64,000 nt of DNA from [Phialemoniopsis] sp. UDSM-2020 (lineage: Eukaryota; Ascomycota; Sordariomycetes; Thyridiales; Thyridiaceae). The position numbers and the translations under genes are program-made. Location of the stretch: positions 1 to 64,000 of the forward strand of contig JAEILZ010000002.1 in assembly GCA_018873225.1 (NCBI GenBank). Reading direction: 5' to 3'. The notes beneath the pieces were generated by a model that did no database searches, was not told the DNA's origin, and saw only the letters and a program-made list of their open reading frames with translations. Within the stretch, counting starts at the first letter, position 1. Each line of letters opens with the position of its first letter. Positions 22,534 to 33,555 of the stretch are shown here, piece by piece.

Positions 22534-22887
22534 ATATGCGAATAGACAGAAATTCTTCTTGCTGAGTCCACTTACTTCGTAAAAGCCAGGGCGGAATGCC
22601 CAACATGTCAATATGTGGTGGGTCGCCTCGGAGGGGACGGAGCTCACCTGCGGAGAGTGGAGCACCAACATTCCGTGACCCGGGTCGCCATGCCATTTCC
22701 AGTAAGCTGTGAGAACAGCGATCGCCCCGCGGCCAACTCGAGCGTGCGACATCACGCAGCTCGTGGTACGAGATATAAGTGTGACATCAACTAAGAACTC
22801 CCGTGCCCGCTCACCTCTTTCTTTTTCAGGTTTCAATGCTAAATACCTCGTTCCTGCGGCAGTGTTGTTAGTCAGAACATCAAAGCC
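22534..22887. promoter_or_regulatory. Promoter of the DUF1479 gene
   Basis: 354 bp with module element copy B (22724-22740) and an ATATAAG box at 22773-22779, about 110 bp before the ATG. Confidence 0.5.
22724..22740 (+). promoter_or_regulatory. Module element copy B
   Basis: GCCCCGCGGCCAACTCG, about 150 bp upstream of the DUF1479 start. Flanking bases differ from copies A and C, so identity is limited to the element. Confidence 0.6.
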
Positions 22888-24444
22888 ATGTCCCCTCACA
22901 AAATACAAGAGTTTGACCAGGCTCAGTATCCGTAAGTTCCCCTCATATTACTTCATAGACAAGACCACCAGACGTCTGACTTGGTGCAGCTGTCCTCTTC
23001 TCGGGGAGAAGTACTCCAAGTTGAAGCAGACCATTGTTAAACCAGAAGATAGAGAGAGGTTGACCGAGTCTTATCTACGGCTTACCAAGGCATTAGCAGC
23101 TGAGGCAGAGAGAATTGGCAAACTAGGACCGAGATCCATCCCAGAGATCAACTTTTCCGACGTCGAGTCCAATGGCGGCCACCTGCCCGATGGCTTGGCT
23201 GATATTGTGCGGCAGACCGGATGTGTGATCATCCGTGGAGTCGTTCCCGAGAAGCAAGCCTCCGACTGGGAGGAAGAGCTCCGTGCGTATACCAAAAAAC
23301 ACCCAAAGGTAGCCGGCTTCCCGAAATATGACCCTCAAAACTTCAGTCTCTTCTGGACACGACCTCAGGTCCAGATACGAAGTCATCCAAGCGTGTTGAA
23401 GGCCATGCACGCGATAAGCAAGCTGTGGCATGTGAGCAAGGATGACGCTCAGTTTGATATGGCCAGCCAGGTCGCATACGCCGACAGGTTCCGCATCCGC
23501 CATCCATCACCCAGTATGTCCAGCCGGCTTGTACCTTGAATCATCTGACTCCGTTAGATACTTACATCATCTTGTGCAGATGAGGAGTATTCCCTCAACG
23601 CTCACCAAGATAGCGGGGCGATTGAGCGCTGGGAGGATCCCGCCTATCGAGCGTGCTATCAGGAGGTGTTTGAAGGGCGATGGGAGGACTACGATCCTTG
23701 GAATGCAGATCATCGCTCCGACGCAAAGACCGATCTGTATGCTACGGGCAGTATGTCTTCACTTCTTTGACCGCTATTTATACCAGTATGATGCTGACCA
23801 TCTTAGTGTCCAACTCGGTCTTCCGCTCATTCCAAGGATGGATCAGTCTTTCGCACACAGGAACCGGCGAGGGTACCCTCCGTCTATTGCCAGAGTTGAA
23901 ACTTACCACGGCATACCAATTATTGCGGCCGTTCTTCATCATGGACGAGAAATTTGATGATGTTACACCTCTTTTCCCCGGAGCCAACCCCGGCTCACTG
24001 CAGTTCTACCCAACAGACGGCCTGCATCCCCATTTGAAGATGGAGAAGAGCATGGTAGGCATCCCGCCTGTCAAGCCCGGTGATTACGTGTTCTGGCACT
24101 GCGACGTGGTACATGAGGTCGATAAGTTCCACCCCGGGACACGCGACTCTTCTGTGGCTTACAATGGCTGCGTCCCATTGTGCCCCTACAACCTTGAGAA
24201 CCTCATGGACATGCGCAGGAGCTTCCTGGAAGTCGGGATCCCGACCGATTACCTCAAGTATGAGCACGGCGAGCTAGAGAAGGAGCACAGTGACAACGGG
24301 GCAAAGCGGGAGAACGTCCTATCTGTGGAAGGACTGCGTGCCCTTGGTCTAGAACCTTTTGATGAGAATGAGGAGGGTCTTACTGTGGGGCAGAGAGAGA
24401 TGCGAAGAATCGCGAACGAGAGACTCGGGTTTTCAAGTAGATAA
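22888..24444 (+). CDS. DUF1479 family protein (YbiU-like, 2-oxoglutarate/Fe(II) oxygenase fold)
   Basis: Exons 22888-22931, 22990-23513, 23580-23750 and 23807-24444 give 458 residues. The family (bacterial YbiU and fungal relatives) has the double-stranded beta-helix fold of non-haem iron oxygenases. The metal site candidates are His198-x-Asp200 in NAHQDSGAIERW and a later His in WHCDVVHEV (344-349). A VAYNGCVPLCPYN segment follows, as in the family. The substrate is not known for fungal members. The 44-nt first exon (MSPHKIQEF...) is chosen because the longer open frame upstream runs through the promoter and lacks conserved residues. It follows regulator 2 in tandem and shares its element, pointing to an oxidative step in the module. 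Confidence 0.9.
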
Positions 24445-24742
24445 TGCATTACTTCTTGAATGATGGTCAACCACCGACTTCTACATACTCTGAGGTTTTT
24501 CTGTTCAATTCATTGAACACTGTTTGGAATCCCTGAATCTCTGTGGTCAGCCTCCAGATCTTGATCTTGGCGCTGTCAACATCTCCGTCCCTCTTCGAAT
24601 CTGCCAAACGCCCCGCGGCCAACTTAGCGACCCACCTCACATGCACTACATGAGTCCGCATCACCATAAAACAAGATCTTCGTCTAGATATCTACCGGTT
24701 TCGAAACTCCGCAGAGCTTCCATACAAAGCACTATATCCACA
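24445..24742. promoter_or_regulatory. Promoter of the amidase gene
   Basis: 298 bp with module element copy C at 24610-24624, about 120 bp before the ATG. Confidence 0.5.
24610..24624 (+). promoter_or_regulatory. Module element copy C
   Basis: GCCCCGCGGCCAACT, identical to copies A and B over all 15 bases; the next two bases differ (TA instead of CG). Confidence 0.6.
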
Positions 24743-26623
24743 ATGTCGCCTCCCTACAAAATTAAAGACTGGCAGCATGCCGCGGCGCAGAAACGCCGTG
24801 GTCTGCTGGAGTTAATTCCCCAAACCCACCGCTTGCCCGCATATCTGTTGTCCAAGGCCGAAAGGGATGAGCTTCTTCCATCTGACGAAAAAATTCTCAG
24901 CTGCGGGATACTGACTCCTCTTAATGTCGAGATCACTGGTCTCGATGACGCTGCCGAACTTGCAAGTCGGATCGCCGCAAGGGAGTACACTGCCGTGCAG
25001 GTCTCCACTGCGTTCTGCAAGCGCGCAAGCATTGCTCAGCAGATAACGAATTACCTCACTGAAATTCTCTACGATCGCGCCCTGGAGCGTGCGCAATGGC
25101 TGGATGAGTATCTGGACAAAGAGGGCAAGACCGTCGGGCCTCTACATGGTGTACCGGTGTCATTGAAGGCATGTCACCACGCGGCAGAGGCATCACTCTA
25201 GCTATGGATATAGGTTAACTTATCTCAGGATTGTTTCAATATCAAGGGCGTCCCTACGACTTCCGGGCTGGTGTCATGGATTCCCAACGTCCCTGCTGCA
25301 GATAGCACCGTGACAGCAGCCCTTCTAAAGGCCGGGGCTGTGCTCTACGTCAAGACAAACGTGTCACAGGCTTTACTCATGGTGGAAAGTATCAACAATG
25401 TTTTCGGAACTACGAGAAATCCCTATAACTTGGCCCTTTTAGTTGGAGGATCGAGTGGCGGTGAAGCTGGACTGGTCGCCGCAAGGGGAGCCATCCTCGG
25501 AACAGGCACGGACGGCGGTGGCAGCATTCGCTTCCCTGCATCTTTTTGTGGATTGTGTAAGTTCCAATCTTTACGGCGTATCATCATAGCAAGAGTAAAA
25601 GATTCTACCCACTGACGGATGTGAAAGGGGGACTGAAATGTTCCAAAGGGCGCATCCCAGCCATGGGGGTGTCTGCGCCGTCCGATGGCAATGAATCGGT
25701 GAATGTTGCTTTTGGGCCGATGGCGCGCACTGTGTCTTCTCTCGAGCTCTGGCTTAACGCTCAATTATCTTGCGCTCCTTGGGACCGCGATCCGACCTGT
25801 ATCCCCATACCATGGGACGCTCAGGCAGCCGAGCGACCTTCCACCAACCTCACTTTTGGTGTTGTGTGGGACGACGGAGTTGTCTTTCCAACGCCACCGG
25901 TATCTGTAAGTGCTCAAATGGTTATTCCCTAGCCATGCTGCGTCTAATTCACATCAAGCGCGCGCCCTCCGAGAAACAGTCGCTCGCTTGGAAAAGGCCG
26001 GGCATCGGGTGATTACCCTCCCGGGAGAGGAGATGAAGGAGTTGCATCGTCGAGCAGCTGCGTGTACGATGAAGTCCAATGTTCAATCCGGCGGCTTTTC
26101 GGTCATGAAGCACATCGACGCCTCAGGAGAGCCTGTTGTTCCCCGCACAGCGACAGGGTCAGCGGCGTCATTCCTTACGACCCCCGAAGTCTTTGCAAAT
26201 CACCTCGAGCGCGCGGATATTGCAGACAGGTATAATCAGATCTGGTTGGGTTTCGACCTCGATGCCATACTCGTCCCGGCTGTCGCACACCCGGCGCCAC
26301 CGCACGGAAAGTACGTTTCCAACACTTATGCAACTGTCTACAATATGTTGGACTACACCACAGGCAATGTGCCAGTGACCACTGTCAGTCTGGAAAAGGA
26401 TGTTGCACCCGCTGAATGGTACAGGAGGACACCCTACCCGAGGGTCGAAAGTGAACGTTTTCCGTACGACTGGGATGATGAGAAAATGCAGACACTGTAC
26501 ACAGGGCCCGAAATCTACAAGGACTCGCCTGTCGGTGTGCAAGTTGTCTGTCGGAGGTTGAGGGAAGAAAAGCTCATTGGAATTCTGAAGGAGATTGAGA
26601 CCTTACTGAAGGCTGACTTCTGA
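24743..26623 (+). CDS. Amidase-signature hydrolase, with a probable 2-nt frameshift
   Basis: Exons 24743-25168, 25229-25556, 25628-25905 and about 25962-26623. The Ser-cisSer-Lys triad is intact: Lys142 (VSLK), Ser218 (GGSSGGE) and Ser241 (GTDGGGSIR). Such enzymes cleave amides; fungal acetamidase is the best known member, but the substrate here is unknown. Intron 1 has a GC-AG boundary. Intron 3 runs from GTAAGT at 25906 to CAAG at about 25960 and leaves exon 4 out of frame: the conserved RALRETVARLEKAGH needs two bases fewer, in a CGCGCG run just after the splice site. No alternative canonical donor or acceptor restores the phase. The gene is thus either freshly broken or affected by a base-calling error. 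Everything else is well conserved up to the stop. Confidence 0.8.
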
Positions 26624-26704
26624 AGGTAATAAATCTGACGCAAGCAAGTAGCCCTAAATACCAAGGCACTTCCAGCAACCTCGGTCGTGCATCTTGGTGT
26701 TCAT

Positions 26705-27521
26705 TTAGATGAGCTGTTCACAATCAACATCTTCCTTGCCGGTGTGTTCCCTGAGAGTAATCCTTGATCTGACTGAAGGCCCGTACAAGGCCAGGCCAAT
26801 GTTTTCAAACGGCCCACACCTCCCCTCCTGGCCACGTTTGTAGGAAGCCCAGAGCGCCGACGCGAAGACTCGTACTAGACAGAAGCAACTACTGCTTTTT
26901 CAGTATGGGCATCAAGGTGATCGAAGCAGTGGATCTTACAAACAAAGACCGGAGAATATTATCGATGCCTGGGCGGTTCGACATACATGGCGTCCAGCTG
27001 GCAGTTGGTTCTTGCAGCTTCTCTGGAGATACCATGGATAGAGGCTGGGGTGTTTTGCATCAGATATATCAGGAGACAGTTGCAAGGCGATGCTGTAAGA
27101 CCATAAAGCCGTAAGAACGAGGTCGTAGAGAATCTGTATCGTCTTGAAGGCGTATTTAAGACGAGCACAGACGAGCCGAACTAGACAAATCGAAACACTG
27201 AGAGTGGCGATTGCCAAATTCGTTTCAGATAGTCTAAGAAGTCAGTCATGATGAAACACTTCGTCCCAGCGAGGCATACAAGCATGCCCGTTGAACTTAC
27301 CGGTCACTCCAGATGAAAGGTACGGGCGGTGGCTCTCGATGATTGGCATAGAAGTATATTCGCATCTTTGGATCCGAGTTCCATCCCTCTGAGCCGCCTA
27401 TTTCCCAAAGAACTCGAGACATCTTGCCGGCGTGCATGTAGCCAAAGAGCCCAAGCGCAGTTCCGAAAATGGTCAACTCCACGAGGAATGCTAAAAGCCT
27501 ATGCCATCCGAGTCGATACAT
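26705..27521 (-). CDS. Conserved four-helix membrane protein of unknown function
   Basis: Minus-strand exons 27301-27521, 26940-27233 and 26705-26891 give 233 residues. Four hydrophobic helices can be seen: LLAFLVELTIFGTALGLFGY, an AIATLSVSICLVRLV segment, an ILYDLVLTALWSYSIAL segment and a SIIFSGLCFSCFCLVRVFA segment. Between the third and fourth lies SDAKHPSLYPWYLQRSC, a soluble loop I recall from uncharacterised fungal membrane proteins of the MARVEL-like layout. The middle intron is 67 nt and the last 48 nt, both GT-AG; the last restores the fourth helix. The start at 27521 is the first ATG; a longer N-terminus through a further exon cannot be excluded. No function is proposed. Confidence 0.7.
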
Positions 27522-28686
27522 GACCACCGAAATAAGGATGTGGAATAGACGACGTTGGCCAAGGACAACAGACTCAGCCAGCTTAGAAAACTAATAGTCA
27601 CTCAACCGGCCTACTCCTTGATAATGCTTAAGGTGGTGGCAATGCAAGACGGTTAGATCTAGCTCTACTCGGCTAACATACGCCGTGTGCGGTATATGGC
27701 CTTATAAGAGAGAGGCAAGAAGAGAACTTGACGGCCTTTCAGGGGGCTACTTGAGCAAGTTTTGAGGAGGCCGGGGGCTCAGTGTTATTTGCTCACTTGA
27801 ACAACGGACAGGGGTACTGACTGACCTTGGCTCGAGTTCAGGTTTGACTTGATGCGCCCATCCTGATGCAGGCATACCAAATGGAGAACCCGAGTACAGG
27901 TAGAGGTGAAGTGGCATCTTTTTGGCATTCAGGAAGGTCCTCCATTTTGGAATAGCTGTATGGCACGTCCTTACGGTCTTGCTAGACGGAAATACGAACG
28001 CTGCCTTGAACAGCACGTTATTCTGCGCCAGTAGTGATTAAACCCTCACAGACGTCGAGAGATGTCATAATAAGGCAAGTCGCCGGTAAGCTAGTACGCG
28101 ACAACGCTTATACATAAAATAAGAGAGCCATGCATGCAAGCATGGCACATGTTGCATGTTCGCAACAGCAGACTGCAAAACCAGCGCGAATGTGCTCAAG
28201 TGTGGATGCGTGGGTCAACCGTGTTGGGCTGCCACCAACGTACAAATCCCGAGGACAGTCGGGCTCTACGCAGCTCGTGTGTGTGGATCTTACGATACCT
28301 TGTGCCTGCCCATACTGTGAGGTTTGCACATGGACCCGAGCTACCTACTTGTTGGTAAGCAGTCATGAATGCGTTTCGGACCTTGGATGTCGAGAAAAAT
28401 GCTGGCAGGTGACGTGCTGTGTCACGTTTGAGGCTCCCCAAATCCCATCCAATTGTTGATAGTGGGTCCTCCACAGGGCCACCCCGCCGACAACGGGCAG
28501 CCTTGGAGAGACCTGGACTTGGATCCACCAAAAACTTCAAGACTCATCCCGCGGGTACACCAATCGTCATTGTGCACCAGACCTTGCCCTTTTCTGGACT
28601 CCACGCTCACGTCGCGCGCTTCAGCCCTCCTCGCCTCGTCGCCATCTTGTACCGCCTTGCGCGATAGACCGTTGCCAGACTCCGAA
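27522..28686. other. Intergenic, no gene seen
   Basis: 1165 bp divergent region. Short open frames have no recognisable motif. A short inverted repeat, GCCATGC...GCATGGC, lies at about 28128-28146. No RNA gene recognised. Confidence 0.45.
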
Positions 28687-29903
28687 ATGGCCTCCGCGGC
28701 GGCAAAGGACGACCAGGCCACGGCCAAGAAGAAGCCGAGTGCCCTCCGCTCGGTTCTCGCCGGCTCTACAGCCGGCGCAGTTGAGATTGGTACTGTACTC
28801 CTCTACCTACTCCATTGACAGCAATCCCCATCTTCTTTATGTGAGGGAGGCTATGCTAACCGACTGGTTTCCACGTTGCAGCTATCACATACCCCGCCGA
28901 ATGTACGTAGTCGACCGCGTGCTCTACAAGCAATCGCTCCCTGACCCCGAAGTGATTCCGTGCCTGACCCCGAGCTCGATACAGTTGCCAAGACGAGAAC
29001 ACAGCTCAACCGCCGACTAACGGATGGGCAGAAGCTCCCATGGCCACCATTCGGCAAGCAGTGGTATGCTGGCTGCACAACATTGATCATTGGAAACTCG
29101 GCCAAGGCAGGCATCAGTGCGTTTCCCCAGAGAGGGCTACCGCATTCCCAAGCGCCGATGCTGACAAGATCGTGCCTCACACTACAGGATTCGTTGCATT
29201 TGACCAGTACAAGAGTCTCCTAGCCGATGCCGATGGCAAGCTCTCGGGCCCGCGAACAGTTCTGGCCGGGTTTGGCGCCGGTGTCACCGAGTCGCTGCTG
29301 GCCGTCACGCCTACCGAAAGTATCAAGACCACACTGTGAGTCACGTCGGGGCACAATTCTCCATGCTATACTTGATTTGTTATTGACCGATTGGGCGACA
29401 GGATTGACGACCGCAAGTCGGCCAACCCGCGCATGCGCGGGTTCCTACATGCCGTGCCCATCATCGCCCGTGAACGAGGCATCCGCGGCTTCTTCCAGGG
29501 CTTTGTGCCCACCACCGCGCGGCAGGCTGCCAACTCGGCCGTGCGCTTCGGGTCCTACACGTCGCTCAAGCAGCTCGCCGAGAGCTACACGGCGCCGGGA
29601 GAGAAGCTGGGCGCCGTCGGCACGTTCGCCATGGGCGGCCTGGCGGGGCTGATCACCGTCTACGCCACGCAGCCGCTCGACACGATCAAGACGCGTATGC
29701 AGAGCATAGAGGCCAAGTCGCTCTACGGCAACAGCGCCCGGTGCGCCGCCATCATCTTCAAGCAGGAGGGCATCCTGACATTCTGGAGCGGCGCGCTGCC
29801 CCGGCTGGCGCGTTTGGTCATGAGCGGCGGCATCGTCTTCACCATGTACGAGAAGGCCATGGACCTGTTCAACACGATTGATCCCGAGTCCAAGTATATC
29901 TAA
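28687..29903 (+). CDS. Mitochondrial tricarboxylate (citrate) carrier
   Basis: Exons 28687-28789, 28882-28902 (21 nt), 28985-29116, 29188-29335 and 29402-29903 give 301 residues. The protein exchanges citrate across the inner mitochondrial membrane and so feeds cytosolic acetyl-CoA. Three carrier repeats carry the P-x-[D/E]-x-x-[K/R] signature as PAEFAKTR, PTESIKTT and PLDTIKTR. The segments KAGIRFVAFD and IDDRKSANPRMRGFLH are typical of the Ctp1/CIC subgroup rather than other carriers. The 21-nt second exon is needed to build the first signature. GC content rises sharply in the last exon, which is usual for a highly expressed gene. A housekeeping gene, not linked to its neighbours. Confidence 0.93.
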
Positions 29904-30248
29904 GTCACACATGAGCTCGAGAGGGTTTGTCCGGGGCTGTTGATGGGTTGGATCAAGACGTGGGCATAGAGATAAACCAAAACAGGGCGTTCAGGGAGAC
30001 TTTGCTTTTGACCAGTTGTATACCATATGTCTGTATATAGACAAAAGACATGCCGTCAAATGATGTACACATTATCCTTTTTCCCTGCTGCGATGTTCCT
30101 TTCCTTGCCTCTTGCAAGGGACAATGCATAGCAGAGAGATGAAGACCCAAAACGCCGTGCACCCAATGCATCATGCAAATGTAATAGTACAGTGTGCCAA
30201 TTTGGCCAGAGCTATCCCCGGTCACTGGCGAGATGATGATGACATCCG
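29904..30248. other. Convergent intergenic region
   Basis: 345 bp between the 3' ends of the citrate carrier and the bc1 assembly factor. Nothing recognised. Confidence 0.45.
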
Positions 30249-30761
30249 TTACCTGTTGATCCGAATCAAGCCGCCTAGACGCTTGCCCACGCGTCCCAAC
30301 CAACTCCTCTTCGGTGCTTCTTCCAGCTCGGTCATTAGATCGGTGTAGTATGTCGGGTTGCTCTTGGGCTCGAGTAGCGATCCAGTAATACGGTACTACA
30401 ATGTGGGAATTGCACATCAGCTGTCCATTCGGCCTCATCATTTACTAGGCTAGGTCGGGCTTGCTCACCTTGGTCTTGTACCGATCCTCTAGAAGGGTGT
30501 AGAGCGCATTGAGCTGCTTGAGCTCCTTTTCCTCCTTGACCGCAGCGGCCGGAGCGAAGGTCTTCTCTAGCCTCTTAGCGAGGACATCTTGGAACTGGAT
30601 GTCTGGCCGCAGAGGGTCCTTGGGCCAGCGGGCGAGGGCACGTTGGTAGTGCTTGTAGATTAGCTGGACGGATTCTCGTCGTTAGCAAGTTGGATTTCAG
30701 GATGCGCTGAAGCGTGGACGGGGACGCGTAGTAAACTCACGTTTCTCGCAGGACTCGCCAT
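30249..30761 (-). CDS. UQCC2/Cbp6-like mitochondrial bc1 complex assembly factor
   Basis: Minus-strand exons 30741-30761, 30469-30663 and 30249-30395 give 120 residues. This small matrix protein family helps translate and stabilise cytochrome b during complex III assembly. Evidence: YKHYQRALARWPKDPLRPDIQFQ-type N-terminus (here read as residues 9-30), ALYTLLEDRYKTKYR in the middle and SNPTYYTDLMTELEEAP followed by a basic RSWLGRVGKRLGG end. The first exon codes just seven residues (MASPARN). Both introns have TGCTAAC- or CTGAT-like branch sites. The gene is easily missed because no single open frame covers it. Assignment is from family resemblance. Confidence 0.82.
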
Positions 30762-31552
30762 ACTGCTAAAATGGAAGCAACAGTGTTGCGCGATTCGATC
30801 GAGAGCAGTGAGTTGGATGCGCAGGTTGCAAAACTCACGATAATCGCCGCCTTACGATACCAGGGGTCTCGACGAAGCTCGCTCGATCTCGCCGTCATAA
30901 ATTTTAGTGGCTCCGGGATTTGATGGGTCGTTTGTGATTGGCGCTTGGATGCCAAGAAACCCAAACGACGCTAGCGTGTCGGAATGCAAGTTCCAGGGTG
31001 CTGGTGCAGCAAAATACAGCAGCCTGGCTAGTTTTTAGGGGACACAAACACAGTGCAAAGAGCCCTTGGGGTGGCGGTGCAGTGCTTCCAAGGTTGCAAT
31101 TTAGCGCGGGCTTCCCTTATCCTCTCTCCCAAGGCTCCTTATCATTCCATTGTCTTCGGCGGTCTCAAGTGACCTTTCAGCGACCGTGTCTGACTAAAAC
31201 CACCCGCCTTCAACACCCGCCTGACCCGCCGTCGTCAGCCAGTCCGCCTGTTGGGTGTCGCCCGCCGAATTGCCTCATCAACTCTCTTCCTTTCGACTAC
31301 CTTATCCTACTGCTTCTAGCCTCTCACTCCTTTCGACTTTTCCTTTCCTGCCTTGTCGCCGACTCCTACATATACTCGTTTCGTTTTCTCGTCTTCTAGC
31401 GTGCGCACGCCTTCGCGCTCGTCTGCAGTCTTTGCCGCCGGCTGCCTCCGACGACCCCTGGTGGGCCTCGATCCCCCTCAACTCATCCGTGGCAACTATC
31501 GCGGTGCGACGATAAATCGCTGGCTCGCAACAGCCTCAACACTCCGACCATC
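30762..31552. other. Divergent promoter region with pyrimidine-rich leader
   Basis: 791 bp between the bc1 assembly factor and the Bsd2-like gene. The stretch 31110-31450 is rich in C and T on the plus strand, as is common upstream of well-expressed ascomycete housekeeping genes. Confidence 0.45.
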
Positions 31553-32734
31553 ATGTCCGCACGCTATGAGCGGGTATGTATATGACCGTCGCGTCTCTGA
31601 TGACGGGTGAAACGAGCCGATAACTGACTAATGGCTCTTCAGGTGAACGCTCACGACGATGACGAACCCGAAACACGCGCAGTTCAAACGCAACCGATTC
31701 CCAACTCCCCGCCGCCGTCTTTCCACTCGAGATCCTCGTCAATAGCGTCAAGAGAAAACAGAGTCGACCAAACGCTGGCCGACGCATTTGATACGGACGG
31801 CGATGATAGTGTTGACGAAGCAGACGACCGCCAACGACTTGTCAGGGGCAATGCCACTCCTACTTCGAGCGACGACACACCTTCCAGGCCAGCCGGCCTT
31901 GACCGCAATATCACGGAACTGCCCTCTGTGACAGGAGCGACTGGCGGCGGGTCTGCGGCCTCGAATGCGCGCATCTACGGAGGCGGCATCCAGTCTGATG
32001 GTGTCTTTTCAAACCTCACGGCCAAGCCTGAAAGGGGTGGAGAGGTCAAAGATGAACAGCCACCGGTAGGTTCCTGGACGCCCCTTGATCTGACTAGGTC
32101 ATCTGGAAGAACAGCGACACTAACAAATCTGTAGACATACGAACAAGCAGCAGCAGACTCGGCCCCGCCCTACTGGGAAACCACCATCCTCGCCCCGGGT
32201 CTCGGTGGCCCCGACGAGGTCTACATCGACGGCATGCCTGTTGGCTCTGCATTTTCTTTTGTCTGGAACGGCATGATCTCCATGTCCTTCCAGCTTGTCG
32301 GCTTCCTTCTCACCTACCTCCTACATTCGACACACGCGGCCAAGAACGGATCACGCGCTGGTCTCGGTATCACCCTGATCCAGTACGGTTTCTATATGAA
32401 GGGCACGACGGAAGGGGACCCCATGGGAAGCGGGCAGATGTCGTCTTCGGATGACTACATGATGCCGCCAGACCCCAACGCCCACGAGTTTGACCCCAAC
32501 ACGGTGACCAGCGCCGGCTCAGGTTCTGGCGAGGATGGAGGCACTCTGGCGGACATTGCGAGCTCGGATTGGATTGCGTACATTCTCATGATTGTCGGGT
32601 GGTTCGTTTTGATTAGGGCAGTGAGCGATTATCTCAAGGCGAGGAGACACGAGCAGCTGGTGCTCCAGAGCCCTGATCGCGGACTGGGCGTTCCCATCAT
32701 TGCCGAGGGAGAGAACCCCTCAACGGTTGTTTGA
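31553..32734 (+). CDS. Bsd2/NDFIP-like membrane adaptor for ubiquitin ligase
   Basis: Exons 31553-31573, 31643-32065 and 32135-32734 give 347 residues. The N-terminal 170 residues are hydrophilic, Ser- and Asp-rich and presumably disordered. Then come APPYWETTI (proline-rich segment close to the first helix), FVWNGMISMSFQLVGFLLTYLL, a GLGITLIQYG segment and a last helix IAYILMIVGWFVLIRAVSDYL. This arrangement of three helices is that of yeast Bsd2 and animal NDFIP1/2. Those recruit Rsp5/Nedd4 ligases in Golgi and endosomes to sort metal transporters for degradation. The first exon is only seven codons. A classical PPxY is not perfect (PPY-W), so ligase binding is not proven. Confidence 0.85.
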
Positions 32735-33555
32735 TTAAGACGATATACCTACATAGCGCATGGCATGCATACTGGTTCCTTTCTTGTTCACTTTAACTGA
32801 CTCTTGCACGGGCGTCGTTGGCTTTGTGTTCATGCAGCAGTGCCGAACCCAAGCCCGTCAGTCTCGTGCTGAGGTTGATCATGCTGTCCACTTGAAAAAT
32901 ACAACATACGGGTGTTCTTGAATCGATCACATTCACGTTCCAGTAATGATTGTCAAGCCTGTCTCGGGAAGGATCTCCTTTCCGGAAGGCCTCCAGCTTT
33001 CTTAAAGTCACATGTACCGCCAGATAATTATCACTGATTGTCAGTGTGGAGTGACTTGTCCCACCATGCCACGACTTTCCCCGCGCTCCATCGGCCCCAG
33101 AATTCGATGTATCAGTGTCATAGCGCCCAAAGACCCCTAATAATAGGTACCTGTCCTCGTTGAATTTGCGTTGGTCTTACATCATTCCACGTCAGTCTAA
33201 TAATGTTGCGAGCTTGCTTTATCGACACCATGCTGCTACATCTCACCACATTTTGATGCCGCTGCGCGTGCACACACATTCGTCCGACACCAGAGTGCTT
33301 CTCAATGTGATGCGTGCACAAAGTTCACACGGACTCGCTGGAACCGTTTGGAAAGCGTTTTGAACACACCCCAGAGCAGACGACCCCCGACATCTCTACC
33401 TACCAAACTACCACGAGCGGACGAAGCGGACACCGAAGCTGGCTTTCTTCAAGCATCACTTTCTACGCCTGCTGGTAATCTTCCCCACGCCTCTCAACAG
33501 AGGGCCGCGACCGGACAAGTACGACTTACAGAGGCAGTCCCGCGCAGCCAACAGC
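32735..33555. other. Intergenic, no gene seen
   Basis: 821 bp tandem spacing before the isoaspartate methyltransferase. The open frame entering the methyltransferase from 33348 is upstream leader, not family-like. No RNA gene recognised. Confidence 0.45.

Noticed and set aside
28128..28146. Short inverted repeat GCCATGC...GCATGGC as a terminator or operator
   Set aside because: Single occurrence with a 7-bp stem and no nearby gene end; chance is sufficient.
29445..29912. Long open frame antisense to the citrate carrier
   Set aside because: It is a by-product of GC-rich codon usage in the carrier; low-complexity Arg/Gly/Ala composition and no motif.
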